From positions 1-64,000 of the forward strand of contig NZ_JAIVKU010000002.1 in assembly GCF_020524165.1 (NCBI RefSeq): a DNA stretch of 64,000 bases, read 5' to 3'. Origin of the DNA: Guptibacillus hwajinpoensis. Its GTDB lineage: Bacteria; Bacillota; Bacilli; Bacillales; Guptibacillaceae. The position numbers and the translations under genes were made by a program. Numbering within the stretch: position 1 is the stretch's first letter; each line of letters opens with the position of its first letter. Positions 8,518 to 16,036 of this stretch are shown here, piece after piece. The notes under the pieces are model-generated. The model did no database searches, was not told where the DNA came from, and saw nothing but the letters and a program-made list of their open reading frames with translations.

Positions 8518-9305
8518 ACGTGTGGCAGGGAATGCTGATTAACCTTCAGTTCTTTACCATCATTCCCGTTCGGCGTGAAATCCCGATGGGGCAAAAGCAG
8601 CTAACGCGTTCGGTTCAAACGTTTCCGTTGCTCGGCCTGCTTCAGGGATTGCTTTCGTCAGGCCTTCTCTACGCGCTACTTCAGTGGACGCCGTTCTCAA
8701 CGCTTTCGATCACGTTTTTTGTCTGGCTATTTATGATCGTGTTAACAGGCGGTCTTCATCTTGACGGGTGGATGGACGCAAGCGACGCGTTTTTTTCTTA
8801 CCGTGACCTTGAGAAACGTCTTGAAATTATGAAAGATCCGCGTACAGGTGCGTTTGGGGTGCTTTCCGTGATCATCCTTCTCTCAGCGAAGTTTCTCTTT
8901 CTTTATGAAATCGCACAGGGAGCAAGCGGGCTCACGTATCTTTTCGTCGCACTCGTTCCGTTTTTTAGTAAAAGTGTGATGGGTGTCTTTCTCGTTTGGA
9001 TTCAGCCAGCAAAAGAAGAAGGGTTGGCCGCTTTTTTTCAAAATGGGATCAAGCGGTCGAGCCTGTGGATTTATCCGGTTTACTGGTTTCTGATGATCGG
9101 ATTCGTCGCCATGTTTTCATTAAAAGCGATGGGGTTAACCGTGCTGCTTAGTGTGGTGACGCTTGTCGCGGCGCTGCTGATGAAACGAAAAATTGTCAGC
9201 TGGTTTAACGGCATTACAGGAGACGTGCTTGGGGCGAGCGTAGAAGGAATGGAGGTGCTTTTATGGATGAGCATGTGGTTGTTACATTATTTCGTCATGG
9301 GGTAA
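8514..9305 (+). CDS. cobS: Adenosylcobinamide-GDP ribazoletransferase CobS
   Basis: A 263-residue polytopic membrane enzyme that joins AdoCbi-GDP and alpha-ribazole (phosphate) to make adenosylcobalamin (phosphate). Family signs are NLQFFTIIPV near the N-terminus and LTGGLHLDGWMDASDAFFS, whose Asp residues bind metal, followed by IMKDPRTGAFG. The start at 8514 (ATGA overlap with cobQ) gives a natural N-terminus; an upstream in-frame ATG at 8472 adds an unrelated 14-residue leader. It overlaps cobC by 43 bases. Confidence 0.93.
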   Translation: MNVWQGMLINLQFFTIIPVRREIPMGQKQLTRSVQTFPLLGLLQGLLSSGLLYALLQWTPFSTLSITFFVWLFMIVLTGGLHLDGWMDASDAFFSYRDLEKRLEIMKDPRTGAFGVLSVIILLSAKFLFLYEIAQGASGLTYLFVALVPFFSKSVMGVFLVWIQPAKEEGLAAFFQNGIKRSSLWIYPVYWFLMIGFVAMFSLKAMGLTVLLSVVTLVAALLMKRKIVSWFNGITGDVLGASVEGMEVLLWMSMWLLHYFVMG

Positions 9306-9874
9306 CGGAAGACAATAAGCGCGGGGCCTATATTGGATGGACGAATCCGCCGATCAGTGAAGACGCGGCGTTTGCGAGCATCGCTGATGACTATGATTTG
9401 ATTGTGACGAGTGACCTTGAACGCTGCCTGCAAACGACAAAACGACTTTTTCCGCATCGAAAACCAATCACGATGCCGCTTTTTCGCGAAATCCTCTTCG
9501 GGGAATGGGAAGGAAAAACGTATGCCGATCTTGAACATGATAGGCAATATCGACGCTGGGTGTCCGATCCGCTTGCGGAAGCGCCACCTGGTGGGGAAAG
9601 TTTTACGGAATTTACGGAGCGAATTGATCAGGGATTTCGAGCACTTGTGGAAGAAATAAAGGTACGTTCGAGTGAAAAAGTCATTCTTACAACGCACGGT
9701 GGGGTCATTCGCTACTTGTTAATGAAATATGCGCCTGAAAAGAAATCGTTCTGGGAATGGAATGTTCCCCACGGTTCGGCGGTTGAGCTTGAATGGAAAC
9801 GAGAAGATCTAAGGAGGGACGCGCGATGCACTTCGTTACGGGTGGTGCCTATAATGGCAAAACAAAATGGGTGA
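9263..9874 (+). CDS. cobC: Alpha-ribazole-phosphate phosphatase-like histidine phosphatase CobC
   Basis: A 203-residue branch-1 histidine phosphatase. The catalytic His is in TLFRHGVTEDN, followed by TSDLERCLQT, the proton-donor Glu in REILFGEWEGK and the second His in ILTTHGGVIRYL. In cobalamin operons this family removes the phosphate from alpha-ribazole phosphate or cobalamin phosphate. Activity is inferred from context, since the family is broad. GGAGGTG precedes the ATG. The last roughly 16 residues overlap the next gene and look unconserved. Confidence 0.87.
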   Translation: MDEHVVVTLFRHGVTEDNKRGAYIGWTNPPISEDAAFASIADDYDLIVTSDLERCLQTTKRLFPHRKPITMPLFREILFGEWEGKTYADLEHDRQYRRWVSDPLAEAPPGGESFTEFTERIDQGFRALVEEIKVRSSEKVILTTHGGVIRYLLMKYAPEKKSFWEWNVPHGSAVELEWKREDLRRDARCTSLRVVPIMAKQNG

Positions 9875-10260
9875 AGAACTTCTACGGATTAACCGAAGAT
9901 CATTGCTGGAAATCCGCGTATGATCAAACTAAAATTCCGCTCAATGTGAGTCGCTTTTACGGAGATGTCGTTGTTCTAGAAGGTGTAGAACAGTGGCTCA
10001 AGGGGTTAACGGTGGAATCAGGTCTTGAAGAATGCCGGGCGATCTGGCAGTCGCTACTTGGGATCTGGCAGACGTGGGAAAGCGAGCGTCACGAGCGAAC
10101 TGTCGTCATCATTGGCACGGACATTACAAAAGGAATCGTACCGATGGAAAAGGAAGACCGCGATTGGCGTGACCTAACCGGATGGGCGTATCAAGATCTC
10201 GCTGCTGTCGCAGACCGTGTTGACGTGATTTGGTATGGCCTAAATCAGCAGCTGAAATAA
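9826..10260 (+). CDS. Small CobU-like P-loop protein of the cobalamin operon
   Basis: A 144-residue protein with an N-terminal nucleotide-binding loop (FVTGGAYNGKTKWVK, of GxxxxGKT type) and a central VVVLEGVEQWLKGL strand comparable to the Walker B region of CobU. It ends with ADRVDVIWYGL, also like CobU-type proteins. It lacks the SRHQ-type catalytic His segment seen in the full CobU at 6491. It may be a diverged guanylyltransferase paralogue or a regulator; the reaction is unknown. AAGGAGGG fixes the ATG at 9826, inside cobC. Confidence 0.7.
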   Translation: MHFVTGGAYNGKTKWVKNFYGLTEDHCWKSAYDQTKIPLNVSRFYGDVVVLEGVEQWLKGLTVESGLEECRAIWQSLLGIWQTWESERHERTVVIIGTDITKGIVPMEKEDRDWRDLTGWAYQDLAAVADRVDVIWYGLNQQLK

Positions 10261-10277
10261 TCAAAGGGGGACTAGGG

Positions 10278-10868
10278 ATGAGAATTTATACGCGAACAGG
10301 TGACGAAGGAAAAACGAGCATTATTGGAGGCAGAGTCGATAAAGATGACGTGCGCGTCGACGCTTACGGAACGGTTGATGAAGTGAACGGTTTCGTTGGA
10401 CAGGCGATAGTCGAGCTAAGCGAGATTGGAAATGAGTCGCTGAATGATTTAATCGACGATCTTGAAAAAATTCAGCACGAGCTGTTTGACTGCGGTGGTG
10501 ATCTTGCGAACGTTTCGCCAAAGCGCGAACTGAAGCTGAAGGAAGAGTCCATCACCTATCTTGAAAACCGAATTGATGCCTTTATTGAAGAAGCCCCGGC
10601 ACTTGAAAAATTCATCTTGCCAGGCGGCAGTAAGCCGTCTGCGACGATCCATATCGCGCGAACGATCACACGTCGCGCTGAGCGTCATGTTGTTACGTTG
10701 ATGAAGCAAGCAGAAAACGTACCAACGGTTCCAATGAAATACTTGAACCGCTTATCCGACTACTTTTTCGCACTCGCACGCGTGATCAACTTCCGCTTAA
10801 ATGTAAAAGACATTGAATACGCAAGAAGTGCCAAGGTGTTCCGTGGCGGAAAGCGTAAAGGAGAGTAA
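10278..10868 (+). CDS. pduO: PduO-type ATP:cob(I)alamin adenosyltransferase
   Basis: A 196-residue adenosyltransferase that adds the 5'-deoxyadenosyl group to cob(I)alamin or cobinamide. Family signs are the N-terminal MRIYTRTGDEGKTSIIGG nucleotide-binding segment, VDAYGTVDEVNGFVG, FILPGGSKPSATIHIARTITRRAER and the C-terminal LNRLSDYFFALAR. Length fits the family. AAAGGGGG lies about 10 bases before the ATG at 10278; an upstream in-frame start at 10230 overlaps the previous gene and adds unconserved residues. The gene is 17 bases after its neighbour in the same operon. Confidence 0.94.
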   Translation: MRIYTRTGDEGKTSIIGGRVDKDDVRVDAYGTVDEVNGFVGQAIVELSEIGNESLNDLIDDLEKIQHELFDCGGDLANVSPKRELKLKEESITYLENRIDAFIEEAPALEKFILPGGSKPSATIHIARTITRRAERHVVTLMKQAENVPTVPMKYLNRLSDYFFALARVINFRLNVKDIEYARSAKVFRGGKRKGE

Positions 10869-10871
10869 GTC

Positions 10872-11357
10872 ATGTCTGGAAAACGCGCAAGTCTTCTTGC
10901 GATGTTCATTGGGCTCTCCGTTGTTGGCGCCATTCTGAAAATGCCATCAGCCGTAGGAAGTATCGCGCTCGATGCATTTCCGGCGCTCATCGCGGCTGTT
11001 CTTCTTGGAAACAGAAGTGGTGCGCTGATCGCAAGCTTCGGGCATCTGCTGTCAGCGCTTATCGTGGGATTTCCGCTTGGGCCGATGCACCTTGTCGTTG
11101 CGGGGGAAATGGTCGCGCTCGTTTGGCTGTTTGGAAAACTATATGAAGCGAATAAAAAGAAGGTGGCCGCTGTCACGTTTGCACTTGGCAATGGACTGGT
11201 CGCTCCGCTTCCGTTTTTATTCCTTCTGGGTACAGGGTTTTACGTGGCGATCGTTCCGAGTTTGATGATTGCGTCTGTGCTGAACCTTGCTCTTGCGCTC
11301 ATTTTGATTCCGAGGCTTGTGCCGCTTTTTGAAAAAAGGGGACTGGCAAGCTTATGA
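10872..11357 (+). CDS. cblT: ECF transporter S component, probable alpha-ribazole/corrinoid precursor uptake (CblT-like)
   Basis: A 161-residue protein with about five hydrophobic segments and the small size of ECF-type substrate-binding (S) components. It starts three bases after pduO and overlaps the next gene by four, so it belongs to the riboswitch operon. In other Firmicutes, CblT (transporter) and CblS (kinase) form a pair that salvages alpha-ribazole. The neighbouring AIR-synthase-like gene fits CblS, which is the main reason for this call. Specificity for cobalamin or cobinamide is the alternative. No energising ECF module is in the window. Confidence 0.7.
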   Translation: MSGKRASLLAMFIGLSVVGAILKMPSAVGSIALDAFPALIAAVLLGNRSGALIASFGHLLSALIVGFPLGPMHLVVAGEMVALVWLFGKLYEANKKKVAAVTFALGNGLVAPLPFLFLLGTGFYVAIVPSLMIASVLNLALALILIPRLVPLFEKRGLASL

Positions 11358-12085
11358 GAGATGGAACAGTCATTGGATTAGGTGACGAAACGCTTATCAT
11401 CACAAGCGACAACAGCGGCGCGATTGGCCTGAAAGAACAAGATCATGTAGCGGTTCCTTACGACGTTGTTTCTTACTATGCATTTCGCGTTGCGGCGATG
11501 GAAAACATCGCGCTTGGCGGTCATCCCGTTTCCGTTGTGATGCATAACTTTTGCGGAGGTTCAGAGTGGGAAGCGCTCGTGAGTGGCGTGGAATGTGGAA
11601 AACGAGAGCTTGGCTTTAACCAAGAAATCAAGATTACAGGAAGCTCGGAAACAAATATGCCGTTACTTCAGTCGGCGCTCGGGGTAGTCGTGCTCGGGAG
11701 GCAGAATCGCACGTTACCGGAAGTTCGCTTAGATGATGCTACGAAATTCGCCGTGATTGGCAAACCGCTTGTTGGAGAAGAAGTGGTGAACGAAGAGGTA
11801 GCTATTGCCCCGCTTGAACTGTTTCGCTGGATGAGTGAGCAAATGGGCGTTCAGTCTGTGCTTCCTGTTGGTTCAAAAGGGATTCTTTATGAGTTGAATG
11901 AGCTTGTGGATGGAGTGGAAGTTGAGGAGTGTAAGGTTCGGGCTGAACTTGATCTCTATAAATCTTCAGGGCCGTCTACTTGTTTTATAGTGGCTTACGA
12001 TAGAGTCGTGGAAGAGCAACTGTTAGAGCGAGCGGGGCCGCATTTTAATAGAGTGGAAATTGAAAGGGGTCAGGCTCGAGCCTGA
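11354..12085 (+). CDS. cblS: AIR-synthase-related protein, probable alpha-ribazole kinase (CblS-like)
   Basis: A 243-residue protein resembling the PurM/AIR synthase N-terminal ATP-binding fold: TSDNSGAIG, a Gly/Ala-rich FRVAAMENIALGGHPVSVVM helix and ITGSSETNMP. CblS enzymes of this family phosphorylate alpha-ribazole for CobS, bypassing the nicotinate mononucleotide route, and no CobT gene is present here. Overlap with the CblT-like gene supports the pairing. The last codons (RGQARA and the stop) are encoded by the palindrome at 12066-12089, so the natural C-terminus may have been altered by that element. Last gene of the operon. Confidence 0.7.
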   Translation: MRDGTVIGLGDETLIITSDNSGAIGLKEQDHVAVPYDVVSYYAFRVAAMENIALGGHPVSVVMHNFCGGSEWEALVSGVECGKRELGFNQEIKITGSSETNMPLLQSALGVVVLGRQNRTLPEVRLDDATKFAVIGKPLVGEEVVNEEVAIAPLELFRWMSEQMGVQSVLPVGSKGILYELNELVDGVEVEECKVRAELDLYKSSGPSTCFIVAYDRVVEEQLLERAGPHFNRVEIERGQARA

Positions 12086-12089
12086 CCCC
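12066..12089. repeat. Perfect 24-base GGGGTCAGGCTCGAGCCTGACCCC-type palindrome
   Basis: This is a perfectly self-complementary 24-base element with GGGGTCAG outer arms and a CTCGAG centre. It overlaps the end of the CblS-like gene and supplies its last residues and stop codon. It is the full-length version of the truncated or diverged copies at 91, 611, 12450 and 17575. Confidence 0.9.
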
Positions 12090-12103
12090 TACAACAAACA
12101 AAA

Positions 12104-12140
12104 ACAGGGCATTGTCCGCCTCAGGCGGACAATGCCCTGT
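12104..12140. terminator. Bidirectional intrinsic terminator between the cobalamin operon and the FbpA-like gene
   Basis: Perfect 17-bp arms (12104-12120 and 12124-12140) close a TCA loop. On the minus strand the stem is followed by TTTTTGTTTG, a good T-tract for the small convergent gene; on the plus strand only a weak TCCTTAT follows. It most likely ends both transcripts. Confidence 0.85.
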
Positions 12141-12167
12141 TCCTTATCTATTAAACATCATCTACTA

Positions 12168-12332
12168 CTACAATGCTTGTTTACGGTTATCATTCGCATA
12201 CATCTTCTCAAGCTCAGTTAACGTGAGCCCGTGTAACTTACTAAGATCATTTCGGTTATCAGGTGAGTTTAGTAGCTTACGAATTAGGTAGGTTCGACGA
12301 TCAATCATGCCTTTACGGAGTTGGACTCCCAT
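12168..12332 (-). CDS. Fur-regulated basic protein FbpA family small protein
   Basis: A 54-residue basic protein, too short for many gene finders. Its core RRTYLIRKLL followed by LHGLTLTELEKMY matches the FbpA pattern (RKxYLIxKL ... LTLxELExxY). In Bacillus, FbpA-type peptides are made in iron limitation and work with the FsrA small RNA in iron sparing. AAGGAGG precedes the ATG and a terminator follows, so it looks functional. No clear Fur box was recognised upstream, so iron control here is only inferred from the family. Confidence 0.7.
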   Translation of the reverse strand: MGVQLRKGMIDRRTYLIRKLLNSPDNRNDLSKLHGLTLTELEKMYANDNRKQAL

Positions 12333-12449
12333 GAACACAACCTCCTTCCTTTACTATACCATTTGACTCTAGCATAACGTGTTTTGGCTCTTGTGTGTGT
12401 TAAGAAATTGTGAAGAAATTAACAAAGAATGTGGGAAGAAGTGAAGAAG

Positions 12450-12473
12450 GGGGTCAGGCTCGAGCATGACCCC
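12450..12473. repeat. GGGGTCAG-type palindrome with one mismatch
   Basis: GGGGTCAGGCTCGAGCATGACCCC differs from the perfect element at 12066 by one base. As there, a stem-loop terminator with a related CCGCCTCA apex follows 13 bases later, so element and terminator appear as a duplicated composite. Confidence 0.8.
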
Positions 12474-12486
12474 CTCCACACACAAA

Positions 12487-12525
12487 AAAGCGATAAAGTC
12501 CGCCTCAGACGGACTTTATCGCTTT
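12487..12525 (-). terminator. Intrinsic terminator of the SleB-like gene
   Basis: Perfect 16-bp arms (12487-12502 and 12510-12525) enclose a 7-base loop. Read on the minus strand, the stem runs into TTTTTTGTG just after the SleB-like stop codon. Confidence 0.85.
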
Positions 12526-12539
12526 CACTCTCTCATCTT

Positions 12540-13157
12540 CTACCTCGCATACACATGCTGCCCAATCGTCTTAATCACGGCACGCGAATAAATCCACTCA
12601 TCCGATACACCGCTCGGATTGTAGTAATACGTCGCGCCATCAGATGGATCCCAGCCAAAGTACGCATCCTTCGCAGCTCGGTATGAAGACGCATCAGGCG
12701 TGAGCCAGTACTGCCCATCATTCAGCGCGGTAAAGGCATTTTGCTGGTAAATCACCCCGTATGTACTCCCAGGAAATGCGGAAGATTGAACGCGATTTAA
12801 GATCACAGCCGCTACCGCAACCTTGCCTTCATAAATCTCACCACGGGACTCGCCGTGAACAACGTGGGCAATCATTTCAAGGTTATTCAGCATGTTCAGT
12901 GTATTTGTTCCCGCAACGCCATCCGCGCTCAGTCCAAAGTCTACCTGAAAATCACGAACCGCTTGTTCCGTCACTGAACCATAATAACCCGTGGGCGTCG
13001 TATGGAAGTAATCGAGCTTTTCCAACACCCTCTGCATGTGCTCAACTTCTGATCCTCTCGAACCGGTGTCCATCATCGCAGCTGCATTGTCCTCTAAGAA
13101 GAATAAATAAATGCAGGAAGCAAGAACAAGAGAACCAAGTACATGTACAAATTTCAT
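12540..13157 (-). CDS. SleB-type cortex/cell-wall hydrolase
   Basis: A 205-residue exported protein. An N-terminal hydrophobic signal or anchor (about 1-27) is followed by a PG_binding_1 peptidoglycan-binding domain (about 33-90: GSRGSEVEHMQRVLEKLDYF, GYYGSVTEQAVRDFQ) and a Hydrolase_2 catalytic domain (about 95-205) with the catalytic Glu in HGESRGEIYEGKVAVAAVIL. SleB enzymes are lytic transglycosylases that break spore cortex at germination. It is shorter than classical SleB (about 300 residues) and lacks a neighbouring ypeB gene, so a vegetative wall role remains possible. Confidence 0.85.
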   Translation of the reverse strand: MKFVHVLGSLVLASCIYLFFLEDNAAAMMDTGSRGSEVEHMQRVLEKLDYFHTTPTGYYGSVTEQAVRDFQVDFGLSADGVAGTNTLNMLNNLEMIAHVVHGESRGEIYEGKVAVAAVILNRVQSSAFPGSTYGVIYQQNAFTALNDGQYWLTPDASSYRAAKDAYFGWDPSDGATYYYNPSGVSDEWIYSRAVIKTIGQHVYAR

Positions 13158-13314
13158 TCACAAGCCCCTCTCAACTAAGTTAATCCCCATTATAATACAG
13201 GGAATCCAGGGAAGATATGGAACAGAGTACCTTTCTTCATGAACAGCAAATCCAATCAAAAGTCTAGTTTTATCCAGTTTCTAACTTTCATTAAGGCACA
13301 TGTACCCAAAAAAA

Positions 13315-14226
13315 TCACAGGCTTTTGATCCCTTCACGAAACACATTCCCTTGATTCCGTACAAACAGCTCTCTAATCCAATCTTCTCCATCAGCACCTG
13401 GATTCGCACAAACAAATTCCTGCCCAATCCCAGTTGAAACGGTACACCCGTCACGATCCTGCAACCACGTACGATGGTGAACCTGACTAATGTTCTTATA
13501 CAAAAACGAAGGCAACCGCCACGTGCCATGCTTCCCATCCAGTCGCTCAGACAACCGCAACCCTTCATTTAACGTCTTGAAATACCCACACCCAGGTATC
13601 CCAAGATCTTCAAACAACCACTCATCCGGCACGTACACATAATTTAATTTGGAAAAAGCATTCTTGGTCACATGAGGATGGCACCCTAGCCCATACTGAT
13701 CTGTAGCTGCCTGTGCATCCGCATACGTTTCAATCCGCTTCTTCACCTTCATCCACCCATATAAAAAGTGGGCTTTCCGAGCTTTTCCAATCGCCTTAAA
13801 CCCTCCAAAGAACAGAAACAAATTTCCATCTCCCACATTCAAATTCCCCAAATGTGGCGCTGCATTCGCCTGTCCAAATCCTCTCCCGATCTGAAGTAGA
13901 CTCGTTTCTGGAACCCAGGGCGGTCTTCCAAGCATCGGGTCAAAATGCGCATGAATATCCGGGTCGTCGATCTCCCGCTTATCATCACCAACCTTAATCT
14001 TCGAATTTCGGTAAATCTCCTGATAAACATCACTCACATTCGTCCCAACGCAAGACCCCAAATACCCTCGCTCCACTGGAATCTCTTCATACCGAATGCT
14101 CGCCTGAAAGATCGCTTTCCGCTCAGGAATAGGCAGCCAAACGTACTTACCCGTCTGTTCATCATACGGCGATAATCTCCCGCCGCTCCCTGCATCAAAT
14201 CCTTTTCGACTTAGCACAAGTTTCAT
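13315..14226 (-). CDS. Nmad3 (nucleotide modification associated domain 3) family protein
   Basis: A 303-residue soluble protein whose opening MKLVLSRKGFDAGSGGRLSP, the LPIPE segment, the central HAHFDPMLGRPPW and QIGRGFGQANAAPHLGN, and the LFLFFGGF motif agree with my recollection of the Nmad3 family. That family was defined by comparative genomics of phage and bacterial base-hypermodification systems; no activity was assumed from sequence. Here it is solitary, with no recognisable DNA-modification enzyme, restriction gene or phage gene beside it. Function is unknown; a role in binding or processing modified nucleotides or nucleotide sugars is conjecture. Confidence 0.65.
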   Translation of the reverse strand: MKLVLSRKGFDAGSGGRLSPYDEQTGKYVWLPIPERKAIFQASIRYEEIPVERGYLGSCVGTNVSDVYQEIYRNSKIKVGDDKREIDDPDIHAHFDPMLGRPPWVPETSLLQIGRGFGQANAAPHLGNLNVGDGNLFLFFGGFKAIGKARKAHFLYGWMKVKKRIETYADAQAATDQYGLGCHPHVTKNAFSKLNYVYVPDEWLFEDLGIPGCGYFKTLNEGLRLSERLDGKHGTWRLPSFLYKNISQVHHRTWLQDRDGCTVSTGIGQEFVCANPGADGEDWIRELFVRNQGNVFREGIKSL

Positions 14227-14376
14227 TTATAGCGCTCCTTTTTTGGAAGTGACTGGATACTCCTTTCGTCATTTTCCTCGATCTTCCTCTAAAAAAGGGT
14301 AAAAATAGTGCTTGAAAATTCAAAACGGTAGTTCAATAGAAATGGGTAGAGGGATCGGACGGAATAAAAACTACCA

Positions 14377-14422
14377 TTCGACAAAAAAATCGATAGCTAT
14401 ACAAATCATTTCTGTATATAAT
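14377..14422 (+). promoter_or_regulatory. Promoter region of first CWB2 gene with candidate 0A-like box
   Basis: TTCGACA (14377-14383, reverse of TGTCGAA, the Spo0A box consensus) lies 40 bases upstream of a TATAAT at 14417-14422. The same layout occurs before the paralogue at 15966-16012, with identical TATATAATCCTCTTAG around the -10 and no good -35. Control by Spo0A is a hypothesis based on this match. Confidence 0.5.
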
Positions 14423-14445
14423 CCTCTTAGCGTAAGTAACGGAGA

Positions 14446-14477
14446 GGTGATGAAGGAGCAGGGGACATGCTCGTTTT
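14446..14477 (+). promoter_or_regulatory. Conserved leader shared by two CWB2 genes (copy 1)
   Basis: A 32-base block identical to 16037-16068. It carries a small hairpin (GAGCA...TGCTC) followed by TTTTT and could encode a short peptide beginning MKEQGTCSF, here stopping at 14482. Strict identity outside the coding region suggests either recent duplication or a kept regulatory role. Confidence 0.55.
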
Positions 14478-14515
14478 TGTAGTAGAAAATGAGAATGATA
14501 GGGGAAAAAGAACGA

Positions 14516-15913
14516 ATGAAAAAGGCAATTGGACTATTATCAACCGCAATCCTAGCAGGAAGTATACTGAGCGCTCCTGCTGCTTCAGCTTCCACCCATG
14601 AGGCTCTTGCTCAGAAAGCGCATAGCATTTCTATGAACGGGTATGACGATTACGGTTTCTTTAATGAAGTTGAACCCAATAATCGTTTTGACCAGGCGAA
14701 CGTGATTCAAAATGATGACGTAGCCATTGGAAAACTGACAAACAATGATAAGGATTATTACAAACTTGTGATTGATGCGAATCAAGATGTTTTCTTCGAC
14801 TTTTTTGCTGTAACGGATGAAGACAAGCCGTCACTTGCGCTCCAAGTCGACATCTATAACAGTTCGCAGAAAAAAATCACGCCTGACTTCACCGATAAAG
14901 ACGGTGGGTTTTTCGCTGGTTTTGAAGCGCTTGCTCCTGGAACGTATACGTTTGTCGTATCCGATACGTTAAACAAAAATAACGGCGTGGAGTATTTCTT
15001 CTCCGCCTCGGCTTATACAGGTGTACCTGAAATCACACGCATTGCTGGTGCTGATCGCTATGAAACGGCGGTTAAAATTGCGAAGGCTGACTACCAAAAA
15101 GGAGCTGCATCTGAAGTTGTCCTTGCGACTGGCCTCGACTTCCCAGATGCCCTTGCTGGAGCACCACTCGCTTACCAGTTGGATGCGCCAATCTTATTAA
15201 CAAGTCCCAAGTCGCTTCCGAAATCTGTGAAAGACGCGTTCACTTACTTTGGTGTTGAGCACGTAACGATTCTTGGAGGCACAAAGGCGATCTCCAAAGA
15301 CGTTGAAAATGAACTGAAGAACATGAACATCTCGTTCGATCGCATCTCTGGCGCGAATCGCTATGACACGGCTGCCAAAATTGCGGCTGAACTCGTACCT
15401 GGGATTTCTGATACAGCATTCGTCACTTATGGAGGTAACTTCCCGGATGCGCTGTCCGTCGCGTCCATTGCAGCACTTGAAGGAAGTCCAATTCTTCTAA
15501 CGAATACAAAATCCCTTCCAGCTGAAACAGCGAAAGCGCTAAAGGATTACAAAAACGCGTATGCGATTGGTGGCCCGGCTGTTATCAGTGGCGACGTTGT
15601 GAAAAAGCTTCCGAATGGCGAACGCATTTCAGGTGAAAACCGCTATGAAACATCCGTTGCGGTCATTGAAGCATTCGACATGCCGGTCTTTGGCGCAACG
15701 CTTGCAACAGGACAGGACTTTGCTGATGCCTTAACCGGATCCGTCTATGCTGCAAATAACTATGAACCAGTCGTTTTAACGAAAAAAGATGGCTTGTCCA
15801 CGCCGGCCGCTAATCTTTTCCTAGATTATGAAACGATGGATTACACCATCCTTGGCGGGAAAAACGCCCTTGGAGTCGGTGTTGAAAACGACATTAAACA
15901 CTTATTTGATTAA
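14516..15913 (+). CDS. Secreted surface protein: PPC domain plus three CWB2 cell-wall-binding repeats
   Basis: A 465-residue exported protein. Signal peptide 1-25 (cleavage after APAASA), a PPC-type beta domain at about 50-165 starting EVEPNNRFDQAN, then three cell wall binding repeat 2 units from about 172, each opening with an RIxGxxRYxTA motif and containing FPDALAGAP/FPDALSVAS. In clostridia three CWB2 units form a wall anchor that binds anionic polymers; the same is inferred here. The ATG at 14516 is preferred to 14489 because it gives a standard MKKAIGLL signal peptide and follows AGGGG. It is closely paralogous to the next gene. Confidence 0.88.
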   Translation: MKKAIGLLSTAILAGSILSAPAASASTHEALAQKAHSISMNGYDDYGFFNEVEPNNRFDQANVIQNDDVAIGKLTNNDKDYYKLVIDANQDVFFDFFAVTDEDKPSLALQVDIYNSSQKKITPDFTDKDGGFFAGFEALAPGTYTFVVSDTLNKNNGVEYFFSASAYTGVPEITRIAGADRYETAVKIAKADYQKGAASEVVLATGLDFPDALAGAPLAYQLDAPILLTSPKSLPKSVKDAFTYFGVEHVTILGGTKAISKDVENELKNMNISFDRISGANRYDTAAKIAAELVPGISDTAFVTYGGNFPDALSVASIAALEGSPILLTNTKSLPAETAKALKDYKNAYAIGGPAVISGDVVKKLPNGERISGENRYETSVAVIEAFDMPVFGATLATGQDFADALTGSVYAANNYEPVVLTKKDGLSTPAANLFLDYETMDYTILGGKNALGVGVENDIKHLFD

Positions 15914-15921
15914 TCCTTCCG

Positions 15922-15952
15922 AAAGGCTCAGACACCCATCTGAGCCTTTTTG
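15922..15952 (+). terminator. Intrinsic terminator after first CWB2 gene
   Basis: Perfect 11-bp arms (15922-15932 and 15939-15949) around a 6-base loop, with the stem running into TTTTT. It separates the two paralogous CWB2 genes into independent transcripts. Confidence 0.88.
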
Positions 15953-15965
15953 TATTTTTACCCCA

Positions 15966-16012
15966 TTCGACAAAAACAGCCTATAGCCGAACCCCTATTT
16001 CTCCTATATAAT
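15966..16012 (+). promoter_or_regulatory. Promoter region of second CWB2 gene with candidate 0A-like box
   Basis: TTCGACA at 15966-15972 lies 41 bases before TATAAT at 16007-16012. Layout and flanks (CCATTCGACAAAAA, ATAGC, TATATAATCCTCTTAG) match the promoter of the preceding paralogue, whereas the bases between have diverged. Confidence 0.5.
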
Positions 16013-16036
16013 CCTCTTAGTGTTAAGAAATGGAAG

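Noticed and set aside
12429..12686. 85-residue plus-strand frame
   Set aside because: It runs through the palindrome and terminator and antisense to the SleB-like gene, without a ribosome site.
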